Positions 45,918 through 54,989 are shown, counted from the stretch's first letter. The stretch is DNA of 64,000 bases from Pseudomonas zanjanensis (GCF_014268745.2 NZ_JABWRB020000001.1:620001-684000), one strand, 5' to 3'. Numbers and translations are program-made. The notes: generated by a model from the sequence alone, not told the origin.

Positions 45918-46657
45918 TGGATGTGCTCAGCCTGATTGGCATCACCATGGCGTTCGTCGCCATCATTGGCGGCAATTACCTGGAAGGCGGTCATCTGGGC
46001 GCGCTGGCCAACGGTCCGGCGGCGTTGATCGTGATCGGCGGCACCATTGGCGCGGCGCTGTTGCAATCACCCATGAGCGCTTTCAAGCGCGCCATGCAGA
46101 TATTGATCTGGATTCTGTTCCCACCCCGCGTCGACCTGGCCGGTGGCATCGACCGCGTGGTGAACTGGAGCCTGACCGCTCGCAAGGAAGGCTTGCTGGG
46201 CCTGGAAGGGGTGGCCGATGCCGAACCCGACAGCTATTCGCGCAAAGGCCTGCAATTGCTGGTGGACGGCGCCGAGCCGGAAGCCATCCGCAGCATCCTG
46301 GAGGTGGACTTCTACACCCAGGAAAGTCGCGACATCGAGGCGGCCAAGGTCTTCGAAAGCATGGGCGGCTACGCGCCGACCATTGGCATCATCGGTGCGG
46401 TGATGGGCCTGATCCATGTAATGGGCAACCTGGCCGATCCGTCGCAACTGGGCAGCGGCATCGCCGTGGCCTTCGTCGCGACGATCTACGGCGTGGCGAG
46501 CGCCAACCTGGTGTTGCTGCCGATCGCGGCCAAACTCAAGTCCATCGCGTTGCGCCAGTCGCGTTATCGCGAAATGCTGCTGGAAGGGATCCTGTCGATC
46601 GCCGAGGGTGAGAACCCGCGCTCCATTGAATTGAAGCTCCAGGGCTTCATGGATTAA
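45917..46657 (+). CDS. motC: MotC, stator protein (MotA family)
   Basis: 246 residues with four membrane helices; the motif GGYAPTIGIIGAVMGLIHVM (helix 3) is typical of MotA/TolQ proteins. With MotD it forms the second, proton-driven stator of Pseudomonas, which acts at high load and in swarming; MotAB is elsewhere in the genome. It begins on the last base of cheB and is followed by motD. Confidence 0.95.
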   Translation: MDVLSLIGITMAFVAIIGGNYLEGGHLGALANGPAALIVIGGTIGAALLQSPMSAFKRAMQILIWILFPPRVDLAGGIDRVVNWSLTARKEGLLGLEGVADAEPDSYSRKGLQLLVDGAEPEAIRSILEVDFYTQESRDIEAAKVFESMGGYAPTIGIIGAVMGLIHVMGNLADPSQLGSGIAVAFVATIYGVASANLVLLPIAAKLKSIALRQSRYREMLLEGILSIAEGENPRSIELKLQGFMD

Positions 46658-46672
46658 TGGGGGATATGGAGC

Positions 46673-47557
46673 ATGGCACGTCGCAGGCATCGTGAAGAAC
46701 ACGTCAACCATGAACGCTGGCTGGTTTCCTACGCCGACTTCATCACGCTGCTGTTCGCTTTTTTCGTGGTCATGTATTCGATCTCGTCAGTCAACGAAGG
46801 CAAGTACAAAGTCATTTCCGAGGCGTTGATTGGGGTCTTCACTGATTCCGACCGGGCTCTCAAGCCCATTCCGATCGGCGAGGAGCGGCCCAAGACCACC
46901 ACGCCGGCCAAACCCTTGGTCAAGGACAGCGAGCAGGTCGACGCCGGTATCGCCGGCAGTAGCGATCCGTTGAAAAGCATCGCCGACGACATCAGCGCGG
47001 CGTTCGGCGACCTGATCAGCTCCAACCAGATGACCGTGCGCGGCAACGAGCTGTGGGTCGAGATCGAACTCAATTCCAGCCTGTTGTTCGGCAGTGGCGA
47101 TGCCATGCCCAGCGACATGGCGTTCAACATCATCGATAAGGTCGCGGCGATCCTCAAGCCGTTCGACAACCCGATCCACGTCGAAGGCTTCACCGACGAC
47201 CAGCCGATCCGTACCGCTCAATACCCGACCAACTGGGAACTGTCCTCGGCCCGCTCGGCGAGCATCGTGCGCATGCTGGCGATGCAGGGACTCAATCCCG
47301 GGCGCTTGGCATCGGTGGGGTACGGCGAGTTCCAGCCGGTGGCCAACAACGCCACCGCCGAGGGGCGTGCGCGCAACCGTCGCGTAATATTGGTGGTGTC
47401 GCGCAACCTCGATGTGCGTCGCAGTCTGACCGGTACCGGTACGGCCAAAGCAACCCCGGACGCGGCATTGAAGCGGGCTGGCACACAAACTGCACCGGCT
47501 CCGGTCAAGTCGCCGGGAAGACAGAGTGCCGTCAATTCTCCGTCACCCGCTTTATAA
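46673..47557 (+). CDS. motD: MotD, stator protein (MotB family)
   Basis: 294 residues. A short basic N-terminus and one membrane helix (~residues 18-40, YADFITLLFAFFVVMYSIS) contain the proton-binding aspartate D21-region residue. A linker and the OmpA-like peptidoglycan-binding domain (~125-245, VEGFTDDQPIRTAQYPTNWE and ARNRRV) follow. The tail is Ala/Pro/Thr-rich. Pair of motC. Confidence 0.95.
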   Translation: MARRRHREEHVNHERWLVSYADFITLLFAFFVVMYSISSVNEGKYKVISEALIGVFTDSDRALKPIPIGEERPKTTTPAKPLVKDSEQVDAGIAGSSDPLKSIADDISAAFGDLISSNQMTVRGNELWVEIELNSSLLFGSGDAMPSDMAFNIIDKVAAILKPFDNPIHVEGFTDDQPIRTAQYPTNWELSSARSASIVRMLAMQGLNPGRLASVGYGEFQPVANNATAEGRARNRRVILVVSRNLDVRRSLTGTGTAKATPDAALKRAGTQTAPAPVKSPGRQSAVNSPSPAL

Positions 47558-47606
47558 CCGAGCTATTTCTCGGTCGAGCCAGTTTCGGCCGGGAGGAACG
47601 ATCCGA

Positions 47607-48398
47607 ATGAGAGTCTGGGCAGTCGCCAATCAAAAAGGTGGTGTGGGCAAGACCACATCTTCCATCGCTTTAGCCGGGTTGCTGGCCGAGGCGGGCAAGC
47701 GCGTGGTCATCGTCGACCTGGACCCCCACGGCTCGATGACCAGCTATTTCGGCTACGATCCCGACAGCCTGGAGCACAGTAACTACGACCTGTTCCTGCA
47801 CAAGGGCGTGGTGCCCGAGGGCCTGCCGGGGCAGTTGCTGTTGTCCACCAGCGACGAGCGCATTTCCCTGTTGCCGTCGAGCACCGCCCTGGCCACCCTG
47901 GAGCGACAGTCGCCTGGGCAGAGCGGGCTGGGCCTGGTGATCGCCAAGAGTCTGGCGCAGCTGTGGCAGGATTTCGATTACGCGATCATCGACAGCCCGC
48001 CGTTGCTGGGTTTGCTGATGGTCAATGCCTTGGCAGCCAGCCAACAACTGGTGATCCCGGTGCAGACCGAGCATTTGGCGGTCAAGGGCCTGGAGCGCAT
48101 GGTCAATACCCTGGCGATGGTCAATCGTTCGCGCAAGCAGACGCTGGCCTTCAACATCGTGCCGACCTTGTTCGACCGTCGCACCCAGGCGTCCCTGGGC
48201 ACCCTGCGCGTCTTGCGGGACATGTACCCGGAGGACATCTGGCAAGGCTATATCCCCGTTGATACGCGCCTGCGCGATGCCAGCCGTGCCGGTGTGACCC
48301 CTTCGCAATTCGATGGCAAGAGCCGTGGCGTACTGGCTTACCGGGCGCTGCTCAAGCACCTGCTGGCCCAACAGCTTGTTCCGCAGCAGGTGGCTTAA
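47607..48398 (+). CDS. parC: ParC-type ParA ATPase for polar chemotaxis arrays
   Basis: 263 residues with Walker A KGGVGKTT (residues 10-17) and conserved VDLDPHGSMT. Neighbours are motD and a CheW-like ParP gene, as for PA1462 in P. aeruginosa and ParC in Vibrio, which place chemotaxis arrays at the pole. GGGAGG sits 8 bases before the ATG. Its identity as a chromosome ParA is unlikely because no parB or parS is nearby. Confidence 0.9.
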   Translation: MRVWAVANQKGGVGKTTSSIALAGLLAEAGKRVVIVDLDPHGSMTSYFGYDPDSLEHSNYDLFLHKGVVPEGLPGQLLLSTSDERISLLPSSTALATLERQSPGQSGLGLVIAKSLAQLWQDFDYAIIDSPPLLGLLMVNALAASQQLVIPVQTEHLAVKGLERMVNTLAMVNRSRKQTLAFNIVPTLFDRRTQASLGTLRVLRDMYPEDIWQGYIPVDTRLRDASRAGVTPSQFDGKSRGVLAYRALLKHLLAQQLVPQQVA

Positions 48399-48416
48399 GG
48401 TGACGAGGCTTTCCAC

Positions 48417-48432
48417 TGGCATCGTGTTCGCT
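48417..48432 (+). promoter_or_regulatory. Possible sigma-54 site before parP
   Basis: TGGCATCGTGTTCGCT has GG and GC correctly spaced and two departures from consensus. It lies 63 bases before parP in a 96-base gap after parC. A chance match cannot be excluded. Confidence 0.3.
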
Positions 48433-48494
48433 TGCGAGCACTCAAGTCCTAGCGCATTCATGCCGATAACCTCTTCAAGTGGCGCACTGTTCCC

Positions 48495-49370
48495 ATGAGC
48501 CGCCCGATAAAGACAACCTCGCGTCCGCAAATGGCCCTGCAGTCCTATCTGGATGGGCTGTTGCAGGAAGCGACCGAAGAACTACCACCGCCGCCAAGCG
48601 TGATCGAGGCGTTGCCCGAACCCGTCGAAGCCGAGGGTGTGCTGGATGAATTTCAAGCGGCCGTGCTCGAAGAGCAGGCCCGTGATGCACGCAAATCAGT
48701 AGTGGCTGCGGTGGTCGAAGCACCGTTCATCAAGCCGCAACTGGCGGTCATGGACGCACCTGCGCCGATCCTGGCCCCGGTCTCGACCGTCGCCCCGTTG
48801 CTGCAGGGCCTGGTGACGCCGGTGGTGGAAGTCCACTTGCCGCCGAGCAGTCCGCCGCCACCGGTGCCGGGCGACGACCGTCCGGCCTGGGCGGCCGAGC
48901 CGTTCGAGTGTTTGTTGTTCGATGTGGCCGGGTTGACCCTGGCGGTGCCGCTGGTCTGCCTGGGATCGATTTATTCCCTGGCCGGTCAGGAATTGACGCC
49001 GTTGTTTGGCCAGCCGGAATGGTTCCTCGGGATCCTGCCGAGCCAGGCCGGCAACCTGAAGGTGCTGGATACGGCGCGTTGGGTGATGCCGGACCGTTAT
49101 CGCGACGACTTTCGCCAGGGCTTGCAATACGTGATTTCGGTGCAAGGTTATGAGTGGGGATTGGCGGTGCACCAGGTCAGCCGTTCGCTGCGCCTGGACC
49201 CGAACGAGATCAAGTGGCGCAGCCATCGAGGGCAACGGCCATGGCTGGCCGGTACGGTGATCGAGCACATGTGCGCCTTGCTGGACGTTTCCGAACTGGC
49301 GGAGCTGATCGCCAGCGGCGGGGCAAAACACCTGGGTGGCAGCAAGAAGCCAGCCCAGAAACCGAAATAA
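48495..49370 (+). CDS. parP: ParP, CheW-like array-integration protein
   Basis: 291 residues. The N-terminal ~135 residues are Pro/Glu/Val-rich and low complexity; the C-terminal ~140 form a CheW-like domain (the AIF domain of ParP), from FECLLFDVAGLTLAVPL to a charged tail KHLGGSKKPAQKPK. ParP links ParC to CheA and receptors in polar arrays. Upstream parC and downstream cheW support this. No clear ribosome site. Confidence 0.88.
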   Translation: MSRPIKTTSRPQMALQSYLDGLLQEATEELPPPPSVIEALPEPVEAEGVLDEFQAAVLEEQARDARKSVVAAVVEAPFIKPQLAVMDAPAPILAPVSTVAPLLQGLVTPVVEVHLPPSSPPPPVPGDDRPAWAAEPFECLLFDVAGLTLAVPLVCLGSIYSLAGQELTPLFGQPEWFLGILPSQAGNLKVLDTARWVMPDRYRDDFRQGLQYVISVQGYEWGLAVHQVSRSLRLDPNEIKWRSHRGQRPWLAGTVIEHMCALLDVSELAELIASGGAKHLGGSKKPAQKPK

Positions 49371-49408
49371 GACAACCGGTGGCGCACAGTCGCCGGACAG
49401 AATACACG

Positions 49409-49426
49409 CCGCCACAGGCGGTTTTT
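49409..49426 (+). terminator. Weak hairpin with T-tract before cheW
   Basis: CCGCC-ACA-GGCGG followed by TTTTT. The 5-pair stem is short, so it may only attenuate transcription from parP into cheW, 15 bases before the cheW start. Confidence 0.35.
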
Positions 49427-49440
49427 CGAGGGGTCAGGGT

Positions 49441-49926
49441 ATGAATGATAAGGCGTCGTCTCAAAAGGGTTCTGAAGATCCGATTCTGCAATGGGTGACC
49501 TTCAAGCTCGATAACGAAACCTACGGCATCAACGTGATGCGCGTTCAGGAAGTGCTGCGCTATACCGAGATCGCCCCGGTACCGGGTGCACCGAGCTATG
49601 TGCTGGGCATCATCAACCTGCGCGGCAACGTGGTCACCGTGATCGATACCCGTCAGCGCTTCGGCCTGATGAACGCCGAGATCAGCGACAACACCCGGAT
49701 CGTCATCATCGAAGCCGACAAGCAAGTGGTCGGCATCATGGTCGACAGCGTTGCCGAAGTGGTTTACCTGCGCCAATCGGAAATCGAAACCGCGCCAAAC
49801 GTGGGTAACGAAGAATCCGCCAAGTTCATTCAGGGCGTGTGCAACAAGAACAACGAGTTGCTGATCCTGGTTGAACTGGACAAGATGATGAGCGAAGAAG
49901 AGTGGTCGGAACTGGAGAGTATCTGA
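49441..49926 (+). CDS. cheW: CheW, chemotaxis coupling protein
   Basis: 161-residue CheW fold (WVTFKLDNETYGINVMRVQEV ... GIINLRGNVVTVIDTRQRFG is the family core, here in parts). It bridges receptors and CheA. The ATG at 49441 has AGGGT upstream; the frame opens earlier, without similarity. The next gene starts 2 bases downstream, so the two are coupled. Confidence 0.95.
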   Translation: MNDKASSQKGSEDPILQWVTFKLDNETYGINVMRVQEVLRYTEIAPVPGAPSYVLGIINLRGNVVTVIDTRQRFGLMNAEISDNTRIVIIEADKQVVGIMVDSVAEVVYLRQSEIETAPNVGNEESAKFIQGVCNKNNELLILVELDKMMSEEEWSELESI

Positions 49927-49927
49927 T

Positions 49928-50323
49928 TTGATTCTTGAGGTAGCAGTCATTGTCCTGTTCCTTTTCTGGGCAGGCACGCTGGCGATGTTCTTGGCGTACA
50001 TACGTGGCCAGCGGCAGATCGCCGCTCAGCAGGCCCAGGGCGATGCGCTGCGCGACCAGCGCATCAAGGACCTGGCCAAGCGCGTCGACGATTACCAGAA
50101 CGGCACCGTGCGCATGGGCGAAGCGCTCCATGAGCTGCGTGCCGTGGTCGCGCCGTTGCCGGACAAACTCGCCCAGTTGGAACAGCGCGACCCCTCCAGC
50201 CTGTCCTTCGCCCAGGCCGCTCGCCTGGTGGGCATGGGCGCCAGCGTCGACGAACTGACCCAAGCCTGCGGCCTGACCCAGGCCGAGGCGGAGTTGATGA
50301 GCAAGCTGCACAAGGGCGGCTGA
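49928..50323 (+). CDS. DUF2802 protein
   Basis: 131 residues: one N-terminal membrane helix (~4-26, EVAVIVLFLFWAGTLAMFLAYI), a coiled middle (~35-85) and a C-terminal DUF2802 helix-turn-helix-like stretch (SLSFAQAARLVGMGASVDELTQACGLTQAEAEL in part). The start is TTG at 49928 with GGAGAG 8 bases upstream. Always beside cheW in Pseudomonas to my knowledge (PA1465), function unknown; polar or chemotaxis-related by context. Confidence 0.85.
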   Translation: MILEVAVIVLFLFWAGTLAMFLAYIRGQRQIAAQQAQGDALRDQRIKDLAKRVDDYQNGTVRMGEALHELRAVVAPLPDKLAQLEQRDPSSLSFAQAARLVGMGASVDELTQACGLTQAEAELMSKLHKGG

Positions 50324-50347
50324 TCTTTAGCTATCCCCCAAGACCAA

Positions 50348-50437
50348 TGTGGGAGCGAGCCTGCTCGCGATAGCGGTGTGGCAGTCGATAGAAATGTCGG
50401 GTGTGATTCCGTCATCGCGAGCAAGCTCGCTCCCACA
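50348..50437. repeat. REPIN after the DUF2802 gene
   Basis: TGTGGGAGCGAGCCTGCTCG is paired with the inverted CGAGCAAGCTCGCTCCCACA, with one C/A difference between arms, about 50 bases apart. Confidence 0.9.
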
Positions 50438-50474
50438 GGTTTTCTGGGGCGCCAATCTTTCCAGCCCAGCCCCT

Positions 50475-50564
50475 GTGGCGAGGGGATTTATCCCCGCTCG
50501 GGTGCGCAGCAGCCGCAAAAATGGGGTCGCTGCGCAACCCAGCGGGGATAAATCCCCTCGCCAC
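50475..50564. repeat. REP pair, GTGGCGAGGGGATTTATCC type
   Basis: GTGGCGAGGGGATTTATCCC at the left mirrors GGGATAAATCCCCTCGCCAC at the right. A third variant of the local REP repertoire, located between the convergent cheW and flhX-like units. Confidence 0.9.
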
Positions 50565-50567
50565 TGA

Positions 50568-50897
50568 TCAGTAATCGTCACCGCGGTCGGTCACATCCTT
50601 CTCGACACTCGGTGCGTGCGGGTCAAACCCTTGCGGAAACTTGCCCTTGAGGTTCCAAGCAAACGCAATGATCTCGGCAATCGTGCGGTACAGTTCCTCC
50701 GGGATGCTGTCCCCCAACTCCATCCGTGCCAACAGCTTCACCAGTTCGGCATTTTCATAGATCGGTACTTCGCTTTCGCGGGCGATGCGCAGGATTTCCT
50801 CGGCCAGGGCCTCGTCGCCCTTGGCGGTGAGGGTCGGGGCGTGGTGGCCGTCGTACTTGAGGGCGATGGCTTGGCGGGGTTCAGTGTGGGTGGTCAT
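50568..50897 (-). CDS. FlhX-like protein (FlhB C-terminal domain homologue)
   Basis: 109 residues matching FlhB after its NPTH cleavage site: ALKYDGHHAPTLTAKG parallels ALKYDPEKGNAPVLLAKG of the window's FlhB, and VPIYENAELVKLLARMELGDSIP parallels its C-terminal domain. It lacks membrane helices and NPTH. Such FlhX proteins can replace the FlhB C-terminal part in some bacteria. The start overlaps the stop of the FliK-like gene (ATGA), so the two are one unit. P. aeruginosa PA1474 appears equivalent. Confidence 0.88.
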   Translation of the reverse strand: MTTHTEPRQAIALKYDGHHAPTLTAKGDEALAEEILRIARESEVPIYENAELVKLLARMELGDSIPEELYRTIAEIIAFAWNLKGKFPQGFDPHAPSVEKDVTDRGDDY

Positions 50898-52465
50898 GCG
50901 GTTTCGTCCACCCAACGCTGTTCCAGGCGAGTCTTGGGGCCTTGGGGCGGGGTACCGAGGTGGCAGTCCAGGTCACCGACGTTCAGGCCACAGGTCACAA
51001 GGCGTTCACGCAAGGCGGTCAAGTTGCTTTCGATCAGGCTCGCGGTATACGGCCGTTCTGCCCATAACTGGCTGGACAGGCTGCCGCTGAGCAACTGGGC
51101 CTGGACCTGCAAGGGGCCGAGCGGTTCCACGTCGAACGCCAGCTCCACCCGCCAGAGCTGCTGTTTCGGCTCGCGTTCTTCCCGGCGTTCGTCGGGTTGT
51201 TCCCGGGGCGGGGTTTCCTCGCGCTGGAACTTGACCTGCAATGGCACGATGTCCTGCAAGTTGCGCATCGGAACCTCCAACTGCCAGGTACTCATCAGTC
51301 GACCGTCGTCGGTCAGGCCGGTCTGTTCAAGGCTCGACAACTGATGGCTTTGCAGGCGCGACACGGCCGCGGCGGCCAGGCGCAGCAGGTGTTCCAGGTC
51401 GCCTTCTTCGTCCTGCTCTTTCAGCTGCCGGGAGGGCAGCGGAAAGCTGGTGGGCGACGGTTTGGCGCTGACCTGGCCGAGCATCCCCAGGGCACTGCGA
51501 ACGAAACTCGGCAGGGCCTGGGCCAGCGTGTTGGCGGCAATGATGGCGCCGAGGTTGGTCGAGGCGGGCAGGGCCGGTGTCAGCTGGGCAATCAGTTTCA
51601 GCAGGTCGCCCTTCATGTCCGGCGCCAGGCTCGGTGGCTGTCCGGCGAGCAGTTTGCTTTCCAGGAACACACCGCTGGCGATCATGGCCTGGGCCACGCC
51701 CTTGGGCGTGCTCAGTTGCTGGACATCCGGCAGGCCTGCCAGCAAGCGAGTCACCGCCGCGCGCAGCTGTGTTTCTGTGTCGTCAGTGACGGGAAGGTTT
51801 TGCAGCGCAGTGATCAGACTGTCCAGCGAGCCCTGGCGGCTGACTTGGGTAACCAGTTGCTGGCTTACCGCCAGTTGCTCCTGACGGTTGCTCAGGGGTA
51901 CGAATTTCAGCGTCTGGGCATCTTGCACCTGGGCGCTCAAGAGTGTGCCGATGCGCAGCGGTTGGGGACTGTCGATGTCCAGGGTGCTGCCAGCCTGGGC
52001 GGTGTTGAGCAGGCTCACCAACGACCGGTAGACCACCGGCTGTCCGGGCAAGGCGGGCAACGCCTGGCTGGTCAACACCTTGCCTTGCAGCAACGTGCCC
52101 ACCGGCATCTGCGCGGTGTCGATGCGCGTCAAGGTGGCAACGCTGGAGGCAACGGCCTGTTGCACGGCAATCGCCAGGTTGCTGGCGGACGGCTGGGTCA
52201 CGGCCAGGCTGGTGCCCTGGGGCAGTGGCTGGGTGCTGGTGGCCTGCACGGTGGCCTGTCGACCGCTCTCCAGGGTGACCTTGAGCAGTAGCTGAAAAGT
52301 CTGGTCCGCCTGCTTGAGCGACAGCACCTCGGCCTTGGCGGTCTGGCCGGGCCCGATCAGCCCTTCGGCTGGTGCCAGCAACTTGAGCAGCTCCCCCGTC
52401 ACCGTTGGCATACGCGTCGTTGCCGTGGCCTGGGGCAGCGGCAGGATGTTCATGTCGCCTGTCAT
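50894..52465 (-). CDS. Second FliK-like hook-length control protein
   Basis: 523 residues. A Gln/Thr/Leu-rich N-terminal region without membrane helices; the C-terminal Flg_hook-like part (~400-500, LMSTWQLEVPMRNLQDIVPLQ and WRVELAFDVEPLGPLQVQAQL) resembles FliK. It has little likeness to the first FliK (27310-28683). Coupled to the FlhX-like gene. A FliK-type and a FlhB-type partner together suggest an accessory export-switch pair, or a control on flagellar export unrelated to the hook; function is not known to me. The start may instead be the ATG at 52453. Confidence 0.82.
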   Translation of the reverse strand: MTGDMNILPLPQATATTRMPTVTGELLKLLAPAEGLIGPGQTAKAEVLSLKQADQTFQLLLKVTLESGRQATVQATSTQPLPQGTSLAVTQPSASNLAIAVQQAVASSVATLTRIDTAQMPVGTLLQGKVLTSQALPALPGQPVVYRSLVSLLNTAQAGSTLDIDSPQPLRIGTLLSAQVQDAQTLKFVPLSNRQEQLAVSQQLVTQVSRQGSLDSLITALQNLPVTDDTETQLRAAVTRLLAGLPDVQQLSTPKGVAQAMIASGVFLESKLLAGQPPSLAPDMKGDLLKLIAQLTPALPASTNLGAIIAANTLAQALPSFVRSALGMLGQVSAKPSPTSFPLPSRQLKEQDEEGDLEHLLRLAAAAVSRLQSHQLSSLEQTGLTDDGRLMSTWQLEVPMRNLQDIVPLQVKFQREETPPREQPDERREEREPKQQLWRVELAFDVEPLGPLQVQAQLLSGSLSSQLWAERPYTASLIESNLTALRERLVTCGLNVGDLDCHLGTPPQGPKTRLEQRWVDETA

Positions 52466-52496
52466 TTGCGGTCTTACCTTGGGGAAATAAGCTCTC

Positions 52497-52523
52497 TTGA
52501 GAGTAGGTCAGGGCATGTATAAT
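52497..52523 (+). promoter_or_regulatory. Sigma-70 promoter of the ccm operon
   Basis: TTGAGA, 15 bases, then a perfect TATAAT preceded by TG. The spacing is short by two, but the -10 is strong. It is about 143 bases before ccmA and diverges from the FliK-like gene. Confidence 0.6.
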
Positions 52524-52561
52524 GCCGCCCGTCTTTCAGGGAGTGGCGAAAACCTTGCAAT

Positions 52562-52598
52562 TGTTTGACGCAGCTCTGTGGAACAGGCCGTCAAAGCA
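52562..52598 (+). other. Structured leader of the ccm operon
   Basis: TTTGACG is mirrored by CGTCAAA with an inner CTGT-GGA-ACAG hairpin. The nested stem lies between the predicted promoter and ccmA. No T-tract; could affect mRNA stability. Confidence 0.35.
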
Positions 52599-52665
52599 TC
52601 TATGCTGCACCTCTTTAACGGCCGCTGCACCGCCGACTTGAACACCGTATAAGGCCCGCGATCCC

Positions 52666-53301
52666 TTGACCAGTCCTCTCCTGCAAACCGTTGGCCTCGC
52701 CTGTGAGCGAGACTTGCGGCTGCTTTTCGAACATCTGGAATTGAGACTCTCGCCTGGCGACATGGTGCAGATCAGTGGCCCCAACGGCAGTGGCAAGACC
52801 AGTCTGTTGCGCCTGCTCGCCGGGTTGATGCAGCCCACCGCAGGGCAAGTGTTGCTCAATGGCCAGCCCTTGCACAGCCAGCGCAGCGAACTGGCCCGTA
52901 ACCTGCTCTGGATCGGCCACGCCGCGGGCATCAAGGATTTGCTGACCCCCGAAGAAAACCTCAGTTGGCTCTGTGCGCTGCATACGCCGGCCGAGCGCGA
53001 GGCGATCTGGCAAGCGTTGGCGGCGGTCGGGCTGCGCGGCTTCGAAGACGTGCCGAGCCACACCCTGTCCGCCGGCCAGCAGCGCCGAGTGGCCTTGGCC
53101 CGGTTGTACCTGGACGGCCCGCCGCTGTGGATTCTCGACGAGCCGTTCACTGCCCTGGACAAGCAGGGCGTCGCGCAACTCGAGGAACACCTGGCCCGGC
53201 ACTGCGAGAACGGCGGCATGGTCCTGTTGACGACCCACCACACGCTGGCGCGGATGCCGTCCGGTTATCGCAATATCGATCTGGGGAATTGGGCCGTATG
53301 A
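52666..53301 (+). CDS. ccmA: CcmA, cytochrome c maturation ABC ATPase
   Basis: 211 residues: Walker [10 protein letters not shown] (about residues 38-46), signature [14 protein letters not shown] and Walker B LWILDEPF. With CcmB, C and D it releases holo-CcmE. The start is TTG at 52666, based on alignment of the N-terminus; no ATG is close. It overlaps ccmB by four bases (ATGA). Confidence 0.93.
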   Translation: MTSPLLQTVGLACERDLRLLFEHLELRLSPGDMVQISGPNGSGKTSLLRLLAGLMQPTAGQVLLNGQPLHSQRSELARNLLWIGHAAGIKDLLTPEENLSWLCALHTPAEREAIWQALAAVGLRGFEDVPSHTLSAGQQRRVALARLYLDGPPLWILDEPFTALDKQGVAQLEEHLARHCENGGMVLLTTHHTLARMPSGYRNIDLGNWAV

Positions 53302-53966
53302 GTGTGTTTGGCCTGCTGCTTGCCCGCGAGGCGCGCCTGCTGTTTCGTCGTCCGGCCGAATTGGCCAATCCGCTGGTATTCTTCGCGATTGTCATCGCGC
53401 TCTTCCCGTTGGCGGTCGGTCCGGAGACTCAATTGTTGCAAACCTTGTCTCCAGGACTGGTCTGGGTGGCCGCGCTTTTATCGGTCCTGCTCTCGCTGGA
53501 CGGGCTTTTCCGCAGTGATTTCGAAGACGGCTCACTGGAACAGTGGGTCCTTTCGTCGCACCCCCTGGCCCTTCTGGTTTTGGCCAAGGTACTGGCACAC
53601 TGGGTTTTTTCCGGGCTGGCACTGGTGCTGCTCTCGCCGCTGCTGGCGATGATGCTGGGCTTGCCCGCCGCGTGCATGCCGGTGCTGCTGGTGTCGCTGC
53701 TGCTGGGCACTCCGGTGCTGAGCTTGCTCGGTGCGGTGGGCGCGGCGTTGACGGTGGGTTTGAAGCGCGGCGGCCTGTTGTTGGCGCTGCTGATCCTGCC
53801 GTTGTATATCCCGGTGTTGATCCTGGGCAGCGGTGCCTTGCAAGCCGCATTGCAAGGCATGCCCGCGACCGGTTATCTGCTGTGGCTTGGGAGCCTGACC
53901 GCCCTGGCGATAACCCTGACACCCTTCGCAATAGCCGCTGGCCTGAAAATCAGCGTCGGCGAATAA
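53298..53966 (+). CDS. ccmB: CcmB, cytochrome c maturation membrane protein
   Basis: 222 residues with about six membrane helices. Conserved [13 protein letters not shown] and the final LKISVGE region. Permease-like partner of CcmA. Followed by a 94-base gap carrying two hairpins, then ccmC. Confidence 0.94.
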   Translation: MSVFGLLLAREARLLFRRPAELANPLVFFAIVIALFPLAVGPETQLLQTLSPGLVWVAALLSVLLSLDGLFRSDFEDGSLEQWVLSSHPLALLVLAKVLAHWVFSGLALVLLSPLLAMMLGLPAACMPVLLVSLLLGTPVLSLLGAVGAALTVGLKRGGLLLALLILPLYIPVLILGSGALQAALQGMPATGYLLWLGSLTALAITLTPFAIAAGLKISVGE

Positions 53967-53976
53967 TAACGAGGCC

Positions 53977-53993
53977 TGGTCAAAAATTGACCA
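53977..53993 (+). other. Hairpin in the ccmB-ccmC gap
   Basis: TGGTCAA-AAA-TTGACCA, a perfect 7-pair stem with a 3-base loop, 10 bases after the ccmB stop. No T-tract follows. Confidence 0.5.
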
Positions 53994-54019
53994 CTTCCCT
54001 GGAAGTAAAGGCAGACCCG

Positions 54020-54041
54020 GCGGTTCGTGATGGCGAACCGC
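54020..54041 (+). other. Second hairpin in the ccmB-ccmC gap
   Basis: GCGGTTCG-TGATGG-CGAACCGC, a perfect 8-pair stem, about 19 bases before the chosen ccmC start. It could modulate translation start of ccmC or act as a processing site. Confidence 0.5.
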
Positions 54042-54060
54042 AACCGTGATGGAAACAGCA

Positions 54061-54816
54061 ATGAACTGGACCTGGTTTCATAAGCTCGGCTCACCCAAGT
54101 GGTTCTACGGCATCAGCGGCAAACTGCTCCCCTGGTTGAGCCTCTTCGCGCTGCTATTGATGGGTTCTGGCGTGGTCTGGGGCCTGGCCTTCGCCCCGCC
54201 GGACTACCAGCAGGGCAACAGCTTTCGCATCATTTATATCCACGTGCCCACGGCCCTGCTGGCCCAATCCATCTATGTGATGCTGGCGGTGTGCGGTGTG
54301 GTCGGGCTGGTGTGGAAGATGAAACTGGCCGACGTAGCCCTGCAATGCGCCGCCCCCATCGGCGCCTGGATGACCGCCGTGGCGCTGGTCACCGGGGCCA
54401 TCTGGGGCAAGCCGACCTGGGGTTCGTGGTGGGTCTGGGATGCACGACTGACGTCGATGCTGATCCTGCTGTTCCTGTACTTCGGTCTTATTGCGCTGGG
54501 CAACGCCATCAGCAATCGTGACAGCGCGGCCAAGGCCTGCGCGGTGCTGGCGATTGTCGGCGTGATCAACATCCCGATCATCAAGTATTCGGTGGAGTGG
54601 TGGAACACCTTGCATCAGGGCGCGACCTTCACCCTGACCGAAAAACCGGCGATGCCCGTCGAAATGTGGCTGCCGCTGTTGCTGACGGTGCTGGGCTTCT
54701 ACTGTTTCTTCGGCGCGGTGCTGTTGCTGCGCATGCGCCTGGAAGTGCTCAAGCGCGAGTCCCGGGCCAGTTGGGTGAAGGCCGAAGTACAGAACAGCCT
54801 GGAGGCCGCTCGATGA
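54061..54816 (+). CDS. ccmC: CcmC, heme handling protein
   Basis: 251 residues, six membrane helices, with the tryptophan-rich [13 protein letters not shown] heme-binding loop and conserved histidines. It delivers heme to CcmE. The ATG at 54061 is chosen ([10 protein letters not shown]); GTG 54046 and ATG 54049 would add only a few residues and lie next to the hairpin. It overlaps ccmD by ATGA. Confidence 0.95.
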   Translation: MNWTWFHKLGSPKWFYGISGKLLPWLSLFALLLMGSGVVWGLAFAPPDYQQGNSFRIIYIHVPTALLAQSIYVMLAVCGVVGLVWKMKLADVALQCAAPIGAWMTAVALVTGAIWGKPTWGSWWVWDARLTSMLILLFLYFGLIALGNAISNRDSAAKACAVLAIVGVINIPIIKYSVEWWNTLHQGATFTLTEKPAMPVEMWLPLLLTVLGFYCFFGAVLLLRMRLEVLKRESRASWVKAEVQNSLEAAR

Positions 54817-54989
54817 GTTTCGCTTCATTCGGCGATTTCCTCGCCATGGGCCATCATGGCCTGTATGTCTGGTCAGCCTATGGCATTTGCCTGGTGGTGC
54901 TGGCCCTCAACGTGGCGGTGCCGATCCTGGCCCGCAAGCGGTATCTGCAACAAGAGGCGCGTCGTCTGCGCCGGGAGAACGGTCAGTGA
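54813..54989 (+). CDS. ccmD: CcmD, small membrane protein of heme export
   Basis: 58 residues with one membrane helix (~18-42, [20 protein letters not shown]) and a basic cytoplasmic tail, the standard CcmD layout. It stabilises CcmC-CcmE and aids release of holo-CcmE. Its start and stop overlap ccmC and ccmE. Confidence 0.92.
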   Translation: MSFASFGDFLAMGHHGLYVWSAYGICLVVLALNVAVPILARKRYLQQEARRLRRENGQ

